37,662 bases of DNA, taken from Bacteroidales bacterium. Its GTDB lineage: Bacteria; Bacteroidota; Bacteroidia; Bacteroidales; UBA932. A program made the translations under genes and the position numbers. This document shows positions 10,861 to 19,906 of this stretch, piece after piece. Where the stretch lies: the NCBI GenBank assembly GCA_024694675.1, contig JAILJO010000055.1, forward strand, positions 1 to 37,662, read 5' to 3'. The stretch's first letter is position 1. Each line of letters begins with the position of its first letter. The notes below the pieces were generated by a model. The model saw only the letters and a list, made by a program, of their open reading frames with translations, ran no database searches and was not told the origin of the DNA.

Positions 10861-11899
10861 ATCTAACTCTCAGTCGTCTTCCTATCTGAAGGATGGTGGT
10901 GGCTTTGATGCCGTTGAGGCGGCAGATTTCAGCAACGGAAGTGTTGTACTTGCGGGCGATGGCGGAGAGGGTGTCTCCGGAACGCACGGTGTGGTACTTC
11001 ATGGCTGCGGCTTCTGCGGCGGCGCGGGCTGCTGCTTCCTTCTTTGCCTGTTCTTCAGCAAGGAGGCGGTCTTCTTCATCCGTGCGGAAGATCTCATCTT
11101 CGTCGTCGATGCTCTGGACGTAACGCTGGTTGGGGTTGAAGTACCAGGAGCGGATCTTGAGAAGGCGGTGGCGGAGCGTGCCGGTCTCGAAGTCTATGAG
11201 CCAGGAGGGATCGAAGGCGGCGCCGCGGTAGCGGGTTTCGAAGTGGAGATGCGGACCGGTGGAGCGGCCGGTGGAGCCTCCAAGACCAATGATATCTCCT
11301 GCGCTGACCCAGTCTCCGGCGGCTACGTCACGCTGTGAAAGATGACCGTAGAATGTCTCAAGGCCATTTGCGTGGCGAACTACCACAAGGTTGCCATATC
11401 CTCCTACATATTCCGAAATGCGGACCTTACCGTCAAATGCTACGCGTACGGGCGTGCCTGTAGGATAAGGAAGGTCAATGCCCTGGTGACGGCGGCCGTG
11501 ACGGTAGCCAAAGAGCGAACGCGGATGCGTGACGTAAGGGCACACGTAGGAATCCAGCGTGTCCACTATCCACAGGCTGAAGCGGTCCGGAAGGGATTCC
11601 GGAACCTCGTTGTACGGATTCACGGCACGGGTGTCCCAGTGCTCAGTGAAAACGCTGTCTGCAAGCACTACGGAAGGGTCTTTGACGTAGCGGTATGTGC
11701 CGTTGTTGTAAAGTACAACCTTGACACCGGGGTTGCCGGTGTCAAGGGTATCTGCATAAGGGGTGCCTGCACGGCGCACCATGTTGGAGACATGCTGGCG
11801 GCCGAAGCTGTGGCGGAGAGAGTCCGCCTCACGGCTGTTTTCCTGGCCCCACAGCACGGTGCAGGACAGAAGGGCGATTGCTGACAGGAACTTTCTCAT
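10859..11899 (-). CDS. M23-family metallopeptidase with C-terminal LysM domain
   Basis: HQGIDLPYPTGTPVRVAFDGKV...GLETFYGHLS...GSTGRSTGPHLHFETR (M23); YHTVRSGDTLSAIARKYNTSVAEICRLNGI (LysM). Confidence 0.92.
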   Translation of the reverse strand: MRKFLSAIALLSCTVLWGQENSREADSLRHSFGRQHVSNMVRRAGTPYADTLDTGNPGVKVVLYNNGTYRYVKDPSVVLADSVFTEHWDTRAVNPYNEVPESLPDRFSLWIVDTLDSYVCPYVTHPRSLFGYRHGRRHQGIDLPYPTGTPVRVAFDGKVRISEYVGGYGNLVVVRHANGLETFYGHLSQRDVAAGDWVSAGDIIGLGGSTGRSTGPHLHFETRYRGAAFDPSWLIDFETGTLRHRLLKIRSWYFNPNQRYVQSIDDEDEIFRTDEEDRLLAEEQAKKEAAARAAAEAAAMKYHTVRSGDTLSAIARKYNTSVAEICRLNGIKATTILQIGRRLRVR

Positions 11900-11900
11900 C

Positions 11901-13268
11901 CTATCTCTTGCCGCCGAACTGCTCTACGATTATCTTGTCTGCAAGGGCAATCTTCTCCTTCAGGAGCTCCTTGGAAGTGGCTTCACAGATGAAGCGGAGG
12001 TAGGGCTCCGTGTTGGAAGGACGGATGTTGAACCACCAGCCGGGGAATTCCAGACGGTAGCCGTCGAAGTCCATGACCTTGGTGGGTTTCTCAGCCTTCT
12101 CGAAGAATGCCTTTACGGCATCCATGGCACCCTTCTTGTCTTCTACCTTGTAGTTGATTTCTCCAGAGTTCTCATAGCCGGTGAGGCGGTCCATTTCATC
12201 CGAAAGCTTGATTCCCTGCTTCTTGAGGGCGCTCACGATACGGAGGACTATTATGCTGGAGAGCATGCCGCTGTCGCTGTAGAAGAAGTCCTTGAAATAG
12301 TAGTGACCGGCAAGTTCGCCACCCCAGAGGCCGTCTATTTCACGAAGCTTGGGAGCTGCGAATGCTCGGCCCACACGCCAGGTGTGGACCTCTGCACCGT
12401 AGTTCTTTGTGAGTTCCTCTGCTACTGCAAGGCTGGAGCGGATTTCCTGCAGGACGCGGGGATTCTTTTCGCCGCGCTCGTCGCAGAAGTAGCGGGCCAT
12501 GAGGGCTACCACCAGGTCAGGGGCCACAAAGCGGGCTTTATCGTCCACGAACATGACGCGGTCTGCGTCGCCGTCGTAGATGACACCGATGTCCGCCTTG
12601 ATCTCAGAAACCAGTTTCTTGAGAGGCTCTACGTTCTTGGGAACAAGGGGATTGGGCTCATGGTTGGGGAAGCTGCCGTCCATATCGTCAAAAAGGAAGG
12701 TGGCGTCCTCTCCCTTGTAGACTTCCTTGGCGAAGAGGGTGCTCATGCCGTTGGAAAGGTCGAAGGCTATCTTGAGGTTGGAATAGTCTCCCTTGAACTT
12801 CATGAGGAACTTGAGATAGTCCGGCTTGATGTCTATCTCTGTGACCTTTCCGGGCTTCGCCGCCTTGGGTGTGGGACGGCCTTCGTCTATCCACTGCTTA
12901 ATCTGGCCAAGGCCTGTATCCAGGCCAACGGGAAGAGCATTCTCACGGCTAACCTTCATGCCGTTGTACTCACGGGGATTGTGACTTGCTGTAATCTGTA
13001 CGGAAGCCTTGTAACCATAGTTTGCGGTTCCGAAGTACACCAGAGGGGTGCTGCTGTAGCCAATATCGTCCACATCTGCGCCTGCGTCTGTTATACCTTT
13101 AATAAGATAGTCGTGAATCTCCTGTCCGGAAAGGCGGCAGTCCCTGCCCACCAGTACCTTGTCCGCTTTCAGAAGTGCGGGGAGGAAATAACCAACCTTA
13201 TAGGCTACATCCTTGTCAAAATCTACATTGTAGATACCCCTGATGTCATATGCGTGAAATGCTCCCAT
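11901..13268 (-). CDS. Phosphomannomutase/phosphoglucomutase
   Basis: FHAYDIRGIYN start, TASHNPREYNGMK active-site loop, DGDADRVMFVD metal-binding loop, RPSNTEPYLRF phosphate-binding motif. Confidence 0.93.
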   Translation of the reverse strand: MGAFHAYDIRGIYNVDFDKDVAYKVGYFLPALLKADKVLVGRDCRLSGQEIHDYLIKGITDAGADVDDIGYSSTPLVYFGTANYGYKASVQITASHNPREYNGMKVSRENALPVGLDTGLGQIKQWIDEGRPTPKAAKPGKVTEIDIKPDYLKFLMKFKGDYSNLKIAFDLSNGMSTLFAKEVYKGEDATFLFDDMDGSFPNHEPNPLVPKNVEPLKKLVSEIKADIGVIYDGDADRVMFVDDKARFVAPDLVVALMARYFCDERGEKNPRVLQEIRSSLAVAEELTKNYGAEVHTWRVGRAFAAPKLREIDGLWGGELAGHYYFKDFFYSDSGMLSSIIVLRIVSALKKQGIKLSDEMDRLTGYENSGEINYKVEDKKGAMDAVKAFFEKAEKPTKVMDFDGYRLEFPGWWFNIRPSNTEPYLRFICEATSKELLKEKIALADKIIVEQFGGKR

Positions 13269-13401
13269 ATAGATTAAATGGTTTATATTATTAATTATTA
13301 GTATTTTACATCATAGTCTCGGAGCCTGAAGTAACAAACGGGTAACAAATATGGTGGCAAAATTTGTCTTTAAGGCTAATATGCCGTACGTTTGTGTTTT
13401 A

Positions 13402-13409
13402 CAAAAGTA
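13402..13409 (-). promoter_or_regulatory. Putative -7 box upstream of the phosphomannomutase gene
   Basis: Minus strand TACTTTTG matches TAnnTTTG; no clear -33 partner seen. Confidence 0.3.
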
Positions 13410-13472
13410 CAAAAAAAAACTCATAGTGCCATTGCCATAGCCCTACTTCTTATATATATATTAAAGGTATAG

Positions 13473-13784
13473 TTATTTGACCCGATGAGATAACTGATGG
13501 TAAGCAGATTTTGTTACTGCAAGTGACTTAAGTTCTTCATTTGTTGAATGACGATTTGAAAGAAACCATCTCTCAACTTCCTCCCTGTCAAAATATATCT
13601 CTTTTCCGTTCGGGCAATAATATGGAATGCGGTTGGAATTAGTTAGCCGATATATTGTTCGTTTGGTAATACCTGCGATAAGGGCTAAATCTCCAACAGT
13701 AAGGACTCTCTTTGCACTTAGTAGGGCATTTTTCTCTATTCTGTCGAGCCTTGCCTCTATTATTTCAAATTCTTCTTTTGTCAT
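13473..13784 (-). CDS. Helix-turn-helix (excisionase-family-like) DNA-binding protein
   Basis: LTVGDLALIAGITKRTIYRLTNSNRIPYYCPNGKEIYFDREEVERWF resembles the HTH_17/excisionase fold. Confidence 0.75.
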   Translation of the reverse strand: MTKEEFEIIEARLDRIEKNALLSAKRVLTVGDLALIAGITKRTIYRLTNSNRIPYYCPNGKEIYFDREEVERWFLSNRHSTNEELKSLAVTKSAYHQLSHRVK

Positions 13785-14680
13785 AATGATGGAGATAATG
13801 TAATGTTTGCCGTATAGCCCCGGGAGGCCTGGAGCATTTCGCTGATGTCTTTGAATTGGCCGTAGAGGTCGGACATGTCCACCACATCCTTCCCTTTCAG
13901 GAGGTCACGGACGCCCTGGTAGCAGCGCTCACCGGCGGCATCGTTGTCCAGGAAACAAGTGGCGCCGTCGTGCTGCTTGAGGTATTCGGCGGCCTTGCCA
14001 AGATTGTTGACGGAGTTCAGGATGACTACGTCGCAGCTGGGCAACTCGCTTCCCTGCATCACGCGCCAAGAAAGGAAATCGAACATCCCTTCAAAGACGG
14101 CCACTTTCTTCGTAGACGGTTTGGAGGTAATCTTTCCCTCCTTATTTATAGTGGTGATTCCCGCTTTGTCGGTTCCCTTATGACCGCTGGGCGACTTCAT
14201 TGCATAGCCTCCGGCGTTGTTGGGAATTCCGAGCAGGGTGAAATGCAGGTCCCGCTGCGGATCATACACGATAATCTCTTTCAGATAGCGCTGGGCCAGG
14301 CTCAGCGGAATCTTCCTCCCCTCCAGGTACTGCAGGAGATAGTTGCTCCGGATGGCCCGGACGGCCTTAATCTGGATGGCTGGACGCAGCTCAACGGCTT
14401 CCTTTACTGCCGAACGGAGCGGCGTGGGTACCAAGCGGGCCAGGAGACTGTAGGCCTCGGCCTGCGAGCATTTCCTCACGCGCATCACCAGGTCCACGTT
14501 AGTCCCGCCCTGCGACAGACCGAAGTCGTACCAGACGTTCTTGACCGGATCCACATGCAGGGACGCATTCTTCTCGCTTCGTAGCGGAGAGGTCCACATG
14601 TTCCGGGCCTTCCCCGGCCTTGCACCCAGGGCTTCCAGCACCTTCCCCAGCGGGATGTTGTACAGTTCGTTGTCGAACAT
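13781..14680 (-). CDS. Toprim-domain DNA primase-like protein of a mobile element
   Basis: CHC2-like N-terminus (LGARPGKARNMWTSPLRSEKNASLHVDPVKNVWYDFG) and Toprim features (VAVFEGMFDFLSW, CFLDNDAAGERC); start placed at internal Met (ORF opens at 14737). Confidence 0.8.
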   Translation of the reverse strand: MFDNELYNIPLGKVLEALGARPGKARNMWTSPLRSEKNASLHVDPVKNVWYDFGLSQGGTNVDLVMRVRKCSQAEAYSLLARLVPTPLRSAVKEAVELRPAIQIKAVRAIRSNYLLQYLEGRKIPLSLAQRYLKEIIVYDPQRDLHFTLLGIPNNAGGYAMKSPSGHKGTDKAGITTINKEGKITSKPSTKKVAVFEGMFDFLSWRVMQGSELPSCDVVILNSVNNLGKAAEYLKQHDGATCFLDNDAAGERCYQGVRDLLKGKDVVDMSDLYGQFKDISEMLQASRGYTANITLSPSL

Positions 14681-14725
14681 ACGAAAATAGTTTATCTTTT
14701 TCTCGGTTTTTCCGATTATTCTACT

Positions 14726-14751
14726 TACTTTTGTCAAGTCAAATTTGACAA
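14726..14751 (+). promoter_or_regulatory. Putative promoter -7 box overlapping operator site A
   Basis: TACTTTTG (14726-14733) overlaps TTGTCAA-GTCAAAT-TTGACAA (14731-14751), upstream of the HTH gene at 14820. Confidence 0.5.
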
Positions 14752-14819
14752 CGGCGGTTGTTAACTGACATTACAAAGGAAAACAATGCGCCGTAAACGC
14801 CCAAATTTGAAAAGGAAAA

Positions 14820-15125
14820 ATGATGGCAAACGAAGTTAAGAATGCAGCAGTAGAATCTGCCGCCGAGGCCGCTCAGGCCCCGAATTCAAGGGCCAGAATG
14901 CCCTTTTCTCCCGGAACGAAAAAGGGAGCCCGCCTCCGTCCCGTATTTAACTTCCTGATGGACGAAAACGTCTCCCTCTCGGAACTCGGCCGCCGCGTGG
15001 GAATCTCCCGCCAGAGCATGAGCACCCGCTTCGCCGTGGACGACTGCAAAATGTCCGACATGGAAAAGATGGCCGACGCCCTCGGCTACGATTTCGAGTG
15101 GACCTTTAAGAAGAGGCAGCAGTAG
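14820..15125 (+). CDS. XRE-like helix-turn-helix regulator
   Basis: VSLSELGRRVGISRQSMSTRFAVDDCKMSDMEKMADALGYDFEW is a typical XRE-like HTH arrangement. Confidence 0.6.
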   Translation: MMANEVKNAAVESAAEAAQAPNSRARMPFSPGTKKGARLRPVFNFLMDENVSLSELGRRVGISRQSMSTRFAVDDCKMSDMEKMADALGYDFEWTFKKRQQ

Positions 15126-17040
15126 CCCCCGGCTCCGGATCCGGCCGGTTGAGCTCCTTCTGCACGAGGTTATAGACCTCGTTGCGGATGCGCTTATAGT
15201 TGAGCCGGACCTCCTTCATGATTGTTTCTTTTGTTGTATCGACGACCTGCGGGACTTCCTCCTTGTGGGTCGTCTTTCCGTCTGAAATAATCTCCCCGCA
15301 GAACACCTTCGGGTGGATCTTCTGCCGGTATTCATCGGCCACGTAGCCGCAGAAGGAGCCCTGCGACAGCGCCTCGATGCGGCTGGCCGGGAGCACATCC
15401 CGCTGCTGGAAGGATATGGTGACGTGTTCGGAGGTGTCGCTCTCCTGATAGGAGCGTGTTTCCTGCTCGAACTTGCCGAACGACTTGGACAGTCCCTCGG
15501 CCGTCTCGCCCTTGACAGCACCGGCAAAGACGTTCCCCACTGTGTTGAAGATGACGTCCGACTCCTTCTTGTCGTAGTCTTTCACCAGCTGGGATTTGTC
15601 CTGGGCGCCTAGTACCACAGCGACCTTATTCTGCCGGGCCGTGTTGATGAGGTGGTCCAGGCCTTTCAGGTAGATGGTGGGCAGCTCGTCAATCAGCACG
15701 CCGCAGCGCATCATCCCGGGCCGGTTGATAATCTTGAAGAGCTGGCTCATCAGCATGGCCAGCGTGGTCCCGTAGACCTGCTGCCGGGTGGGATTGTTCC
15801 CCACGCAGACAATCTTCGGATGCTGCGGGTCGTTGATTTGCAGGGAGAAATCGTCCCCGGAGAGCGTCCAGTATAGGGTTTCGGAGGCAAAGCGGTTGAG
15901 CGGCACGCGGGCCGATGCAATCTGGCCCTGCAGCTGCTCGAAGGCCCGGTCCGTGATGGCATCCTGGAAGGTGTTCCGCTTCACATCCAGCTCAGGATAG
16001 CGCTGCATAATCAGCAACACGTGCTTGTAGTTCTGCCCCATCAGCTCGATGAGATGCGGGAAGGTGCAGTACTTGCCGCCCTCGTAGATTCGAAGGAACC
16101 AGATGAGCATGTCCACGTAACAGCGGGCCGACAGCGAGAAGAAATCATCCCCCTTGTTCGTCTCCTTGCTGGCGTTTTTCATGATTACCTCGGCAATCTC
16201 CGTGGCGTCAATGGGGTCCTGCAGATAGCGCGGATGGATGGGGTTGAAGCGATGCGAGTACAACGGGTCGTCGAAGTTCACCACATACATTTCCGGCTTC
16301 ACGCCCTTGTAGCAGTCGATGTTGTCCAGCAGCTCGTTCATCACGCGCTGGGTGAGGTCCGGGAACTTGTAGTCATACACGAAGAGCGAATAGCCCTTCT
16401 GGATCATCTGCCGGATGTAAGGGCCATAGACCGAGTGCGTCTTGCCGGAGCCGGGCGTGCCGATGACCATCGTCCCGCGGAAAGGGTTCACGACATTGAT
16501 GTAGCCCTTGTGCATCTTGCCTTTATCCTGATATCGCGTGGGAATATTGATGCTATAGCGGTTCTCAATGAGCCTTTCGCACTGCGGGAAGGTATCGTTT
16601 CCCCGGTCCATCGTACCGGCCTTCATCGCCCTCCAGGCACGGCCCAGGGCAATGGCTCCCATCAGATAGAGGGCGAAGCCCACCAGCGTCATCACTACGT
16701 ACAGCAGCCCGGTTCCCGCCGCACGTCCGCCGAAGAAAAGAGCCGCCCCTATGCCGATGGGAAGGGCTATCTCCTGCCACTGCGCCTCCTTGGAACTGCC
16801 GCTCCGCACCATCACGGACCAGGTGCAGAAGAACAGCGCAATCAGCCGCACATCCCACCAGTTCTGCATCACACCGGCCTTGTAGATGGCCAGCATCAGC
16901 GAGTCCGTCAGCCCGGCGGTCATGTGCAACTCCGCCCAGAACGGATAGGCCTCATAGTAAATCATTATCAGTACCAGCGCTCCCGAGAAATACAGGAACG
17001 CCGAAAACATGGGTTTAGTTCTTGAATCCATACGCCTCAA
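15106..17040 (-). CDS. Type IV coupling protein (TraG/VirD4-like, Bacteroides MobC type)
   Basis: N-terminal TM segments, Walker A GTPGSGKTHS, LFVYDYKFPDLT, VLIDELPTIYLKGLDHLINTARQNKVAVVLGAQDKSQL. Confidence 0.9.
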   Translation of the reverse strand: MRRMDSRTKPMFSAFLYFSGALVLIMIYYEAYPFWAELHMTAGLTDSLMLAIYKAGVMQNWWDVRLIALFFCTWSVMVRSGSSKEAQWQEIALPIGIGAALFFGGRAAGTGLLYVVMTLVGFALYLMGAIALGRAWRAMKAGTMDRGNDTFPQCERLIENRYSINIPTRYQDKGKMHKGYINVVNPFRGTMVIGTPGSGKTHSVYGPYIRQMIQKGYSLFVYDYKFPDLTQRVMNELLDNIDCYKGVKPEMYVVNFDDPLYSHRFNPIHPRYLQDPIDATEIAEVIMKNASKETNKGDDFFSLSARCYVDMLIWFLRIYEGGKYCTFPHLIELMGQNYKHVLLIMQRYPELDVKRNTFQDAITDRAFEQLQGQIASARVPLNRFASETLYWTLSGDDFSLQINDPQHPKIVCVGNNPTRQQVYGTTLAMLMSQLFKIINRPGMMRCGVLIDELPTIYLKGLDHLINTARQNKVAVVLGAQDKSQLVKDYDKKESDVIFNTVGNVFAGAVKGETAEGLSKSFGKFEQETRSYQESDTSEHVTISFQQRDVLPASRIEALSQGSFCGYVADEYRQKIHPKVFCGEIISDGKTTHKEEVPQVVDTTKETIMKEVRLNYKRIRNEVYNLVQKELNRPDPEPGATAASS

Positions 17041-17043
17041 TCT

Positions 17044-18225
17044 TTATCTATGTCTTCCTCTTCTCATGATTTCCTCATCCTCGTGGCGGCGGCTACGCTC
17101 CGCAGCCATCGCAGCCACGAGGCTTTCGGCTGCTTCTTCTGCCGCCGTTTTCTGCCGAGGTTCCTCCCAGACTTTCCACTCGCGGTCCTCCGGAGGCCAC
17201 TTGGTCATCCTGGCTTCTTCGAACTGACCGGCTGTGATGCCCTTCAGCTCGCTGGACTTGAACACGCAGCGGGTCTGGTGGTCGATGAACGTAACGCCGA
17301 ATATTTTACCCTCCTTGGTACGGGAAAAGACAATCCCGATGTTCTTTTTCCGAAGAATCCGGCGGGTATGCAGCTCAGATGTGCCGTTTTTCAAAGCGAT
17401 ACGGGCCAGGTTTGCGACGCGTTGCTTCTCCTTGTCACGTTTCTCTTTCTTGCAATCATCGATGTGCTTGCTGATTTCTTCCATCGCAGGTACGTTCAGG
17501 TCTTTTTCCGGTATTGGCGCCGTGCATTTCCGGCCGGTCTTGGGGTCAACGCCATAGTAAACCAGCATCGGCTTGCGCCGTATCATCTGTTCTTCTACGA
17601 CCACGCCGAACTGTTTCATCAGCATCTTGTACTGCTCGCCGGTAGTAAAGTGATACTTCATGGCCTGCTCCACCAACTCCTCAATCTGCTTCATGGCATC
17701 GCCCCGCGTCGGGTCGAAGCGCTGATAATCCACACGCTCATCTTTCGGCCCCTTGTCCTTCTTCTCTTTCTTTTCTCCCTTGCCAATGGTGAAGCCATAC
17801 TTCGGGGCCAACTCCTTCATCAGCTCCTGGCAGCGCCGGTGTTCCTGATGGTCGGGAATCTTCCTGCCGTCCTTGTCCACTCGCACGGATACGATATGGT
17901 AGTGCTCGCGGCCGATGTCGTTGTGCCGGTAGATGATGAAGGGCTGGTTCCCATAACCGAGTCCCTCCATCATTTCCCGGGCAAAGCTGACAATCTGTTC
18001 CTGGCTCATCCCGTCCGTCACCGACGGATTGATGGACATGTGGAAGGACATCTTCTCGCACCTGCGGCTGCCGCGCTCATACCTCTCGAAAGTCTCAAGC
18101 GGCTTCTCCGGGTTGTCGAGACCCTGGGTATAGACCACGGCAGCCTTGCCATCCTCCACCTTCCTCTCATTGTACTGGAGGCTGGTGGAACAGTGCGGCG
18201 TGGGTGCGTTGATTTTCACTACCAT
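17044..18225 (-). CDS. Relaxase/mobilization nuclease (Bacteroides MobB type)
   Basis: HMSINPSVTDGMSQEQIVSFAREMMEGLGYGNQPFIIYRHNDIGREHYHIVSVRVDKDGRKI with HxH relaxase motif. Confidence 0.9.
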   Translation of the reverse strand: MVVKINAPTPHCSTSLQYNERKVEDGKAAVVYTQGLDNPEKPLETFERYERGSRRCEKMSFHMSINPSVTDGMSQEQIVSFAREMMEGLGYGNQPFIIYRHNDIGREHYHIVSVRVDKDGRKIPDHQEHRRCQELMKELAPKYGFTIGKGEKKEKKDKGPKDERVDYQRFDPTRGDAMKQIEELVEQAMKYHFTTGEQYKMLMKQFGVVVEEQMIRRKPMLVYYGVDPKTGRKCTAPIPEKDLNVPAMEEISKHIDDCKKEKRDKEKQRVANLARIALKNGTSELHTRRILRKKNIGIVFSRTKEGKIFGVTFIDHQTRCVFKSSELKGITAGQFEEARMTKWPPEDREWKVWEEPRQKTAAEEAAESLVAAMAAERSRRHEDEEIMRRGRHR

Positions 18226-18265
18226 CTCAGAAACAGTTCAGGTCAATCGAGTAAATCCGAATCAG

Positions 18266-18571
18266 TCAGCTCTCCTTCGGGAGCAGCGCCAGGTCCAGGC
18301 TACCCACCCAGACGTCAAGGTTCACATATGTCTTGCCTTCCTTCTCCACCACGTTCACCTTCAGGTTCCCGAGGATGTACACGAATCGTCCCTTCTTCAG
18401 GTACTCGACGATGCCGGTCTTCTTCATCCGGCAAGTGTAGTACGTCGGTTTTTCTTCCTTGTCCCGGCCGTCCTTCACGGCCACGTCGAAGCGGAGCATC
18501 TCGGCCCCTTCCTTCCCTTGGATTACCTCGCAATCCTTGGCGAGGTTCCCTGAAATCAAAATGTTTTGCAT
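18266..18571 (-). CDS. Single-stranded DNA-binding protein (OB fold)
   Basis: MQNILISGNLAKDCEVIQGKEGAEMLRFDVAVKDGRDKEEKPTYYTCRMKK...YILGNLKVNVVEKEGKTYVNLDVWV. Confidence 0.8.
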   Translation of the reverse strand: MQNILISGNLAKDCEVIQGKEGAEMLRFDVAVKDGRDKEEKPTYYTCRMKKTGIVEYLKKGRFVYILGNLKVNVVEKEGKTYVNLDVWVGSLDLALLPKES

Positions 18572-18593
18572 AATGCGTTTGGGTTAAAAATGG

Positions 18594-19046
18594 TTATACA
18601 TAAGAGGAATCATCATCCTCACTTTCTTTCTCATCTCCTTCTTCACCGGCGCAGCCGGTCACCTCCTCCCGGATGACCGAAAAGGTCTTGACCATTTCGG
18701 TCATCATCTCCTTCATCTCGGTCATATCGTGCCCGATGTCCCGCGCATTGATGATGATGTTCCCGTGCCTGTCGCGCACGAGGGCAAGTCGGTTGAGCGT
18801 CTTCACGCGCTGGTTGTAGTTCACGCCGATACGCTTGAGATCCAGGCGGAGCAACTCGATCTGCTTCGCCACGTTTGCCTCATTCAGACTAAGGTTTCTG
18901 CGCTTGCGGACGCGCGTAGAAAGCAGCGCGTCACGGATGTACCTTGAACGGTTGTTATACCCGGAAAGATGCATCTGGGTATTCAGCTTCTCGAACTCTT
19001 TCTCCGAGAAACGCACGTTGACATAGTGTTTTCTAATCTCTCTCAC
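18594..19046 (-). CDS. MobA-like relaxosome accessory protein
   Basis: VREIRKHYVNVRFSEKEFEKLNTQMHLSGYNNRSRYIRDALL (RHH-type N-terminus) then ...RIGVNYNQRVKTLNRLA. The ORF opens at 19304, but its first ~85 codons overlap a hairpin-rich region, so start is set at an in-frame GTG (19046; 19070 also possible). Confidence 0.7.
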   Translation of the reverse strand: MREIRKHYVNVRFSEKEFEKLNTQMHLSGYNNRSRYIRDALLSTRVRKRRNLSLNEANVAKQIELLRLDLKRIGVNYNQRVKTLNRLALVRDRHGNIIINARDIGHDMTEMKEMMTEMVKTFSVIREEVTGCAGEEGDEKESEDDDSSYV

Positions 19047-19087
19047 AATACCAAACTCTACATTAAACACTGTCTCCACTGCCCAGA

Positions 19088-19217
19088 CGGGCTTCAGGCC
19101 CGAAAGCAGGCGACTTTGGAGCCTGCAACGCCCGCCGTAGGCGCACGAGATGGCCCCGCAGGGGTCTGCGTTCGTGACACGAACGCCCATCTCGCAATCT
19201 GGACTAACGCCCAGATT
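19088..19217. other. Hairpin-dense region upstream of mobA: candidate oriT and/or structured 5' leader
   Basis: CGGGC/GCCCG 19088-19102; GCAGGC/GCCTGC 19106-19126; CGCC/GGCG 19133-19143; CGAGATGG (19146-19153)/CCATCTCG (19187-19194) enclosing CCCC-GCA-GGGG and GCGTTCGTG-A-CACGAACGC; AATCTGG/CCAGATT 19196-19217. Confidence 0.6.
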
Positions 19218-19266
19218 CACCGCTCCTTTATAAGTCGCGCTGCAAACATAGGCATTTTGTGGCAAA

Positions 19267-19287
19267 TTGACAAATATAATTTGACAA
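19267..19287 (-). promoter_or_regulatory. Operator site B overlapping putative mobA promoter
   Basis: TTGACAA-ATATAAT-TTGACAA; minus strand TATATTTG (19278-19271) matches TAnnTTTG. Confidence 0.5.
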
Positions 19288-19324
19288 AGTAATATAAAAC
19301 TCATACATTTGTGCCGAACTTTTC

Positions 19325-19486
19325 TGATATCAATGCATCAATGTAAGGATGTATCTTGATAGAAAGGATAGAAGATAGCTTGTCATCTTGATAGCTTGAT
19401 AGGTTGAAACAATGGCAAAAAGATGCATTGATATCAAGATGACATGATGAAATGATGACAATGTGAGAAGACACAATGATATCAAG
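19325..19486. repeat. 15-bp inverted repeat plus CTTGATA/TATCAAG heptamer cluster
   Basis: TGATATCAATGCATC (19325-19339) and GATGCATTGATATCA (19422-19436); CTTGATA at 19355, 19387, 19395; TATCAAG at 19432, 19480. Confidence 0.75.
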
Positions 19487-19510
19487 TAATCAAGTAAACA
19501 TTATATCTAT

Positions 19511-19822
19511 ATGACACAATTGGACGAATTCAGGGAGCAGCTGAGACAGCGCCCAAAGTTACATCAAGATGAGAGAGACAAGCCGGTGGCCGAGGAGCCC
19601 TCGGCGCCAAAGAAGGTGAGAAAGAAAAAGGATGTCCCCCAGGAACGGGCGGCCGTCTGGATTCCCAAGGAGGTCCAGCGCAAGGTCCGCCTGCTGGGAA
19701 TCTGGCTGGATTTAGAAGGACTGGAGGATGCCCCCTCCCTCGGCGATGTCATCACTGAGGCAATTGAGCATCTTATCGACACCAAGTACCCAAAAGCGAA
19801 GAAATATGTCGAGAGAAGTTAG
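19511..19822 (+). CDS. Small ribbon-helix-helix-like protein of the mobile element
   Basis: Basic N-terminus followed by AAVWIPKEVQRKVRLLGIWLDLEGLEDAPSLGDVITEAIEHLIDTKY, consistent with an RHH strand-helix-helix. Confidence 0.5.
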   Translation: MTQLDEFREQLRQRPKLHQDERDKPVAEEPSAPKKVRKKKDVPQERAAVWIPKEVQRKVRLLGIWLDLEGLEDAPSLGDVITEAIEHLIDTKYPKAKKYVERS

Positions 19823-19906
19823 TTTTTTTCGATAGAATGTCGATGAAATGCAGAAATATGTCGGTTGAGTGCAGAAAAATGTCGATAGTATGTCGAGTGC
19901 ATGTCG
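19806..19906 (+). repeat. Helically phased ATGTCG direct-repeat array
   Basis: ATGTCG starts at 19806, 19837, 19858, 19879, 19890, 19901 (spacings 31, 21, 21, 11, 11 bp). Confidence 0.8.

Noticed and set aside
11763-13277. 504-aa plus-strand ORF
   Set aside because: Antisense to the phosphomannomutase, which has all catalytic motifs.
13440-13475. Imperfect palindrome CTACTTCTTATATATATATTAAAGGTATAG as a dif/att site
   Set aside because: Arms are only weakly symmetrical and no matching copy was found at the right edge beyond the 8-mer TACTTCTT.
17050-18573. 507-aa plus-strand ORF
   Set aside because: Antisense to the relaxase and SSB genes; low-complexity translation with no recognisable family.
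19047-19304. N-terminal extension of the MobA-like ORF
   Set aside because: Overlaps the hairpin cluster and putative promoter; translation does not look like protein.
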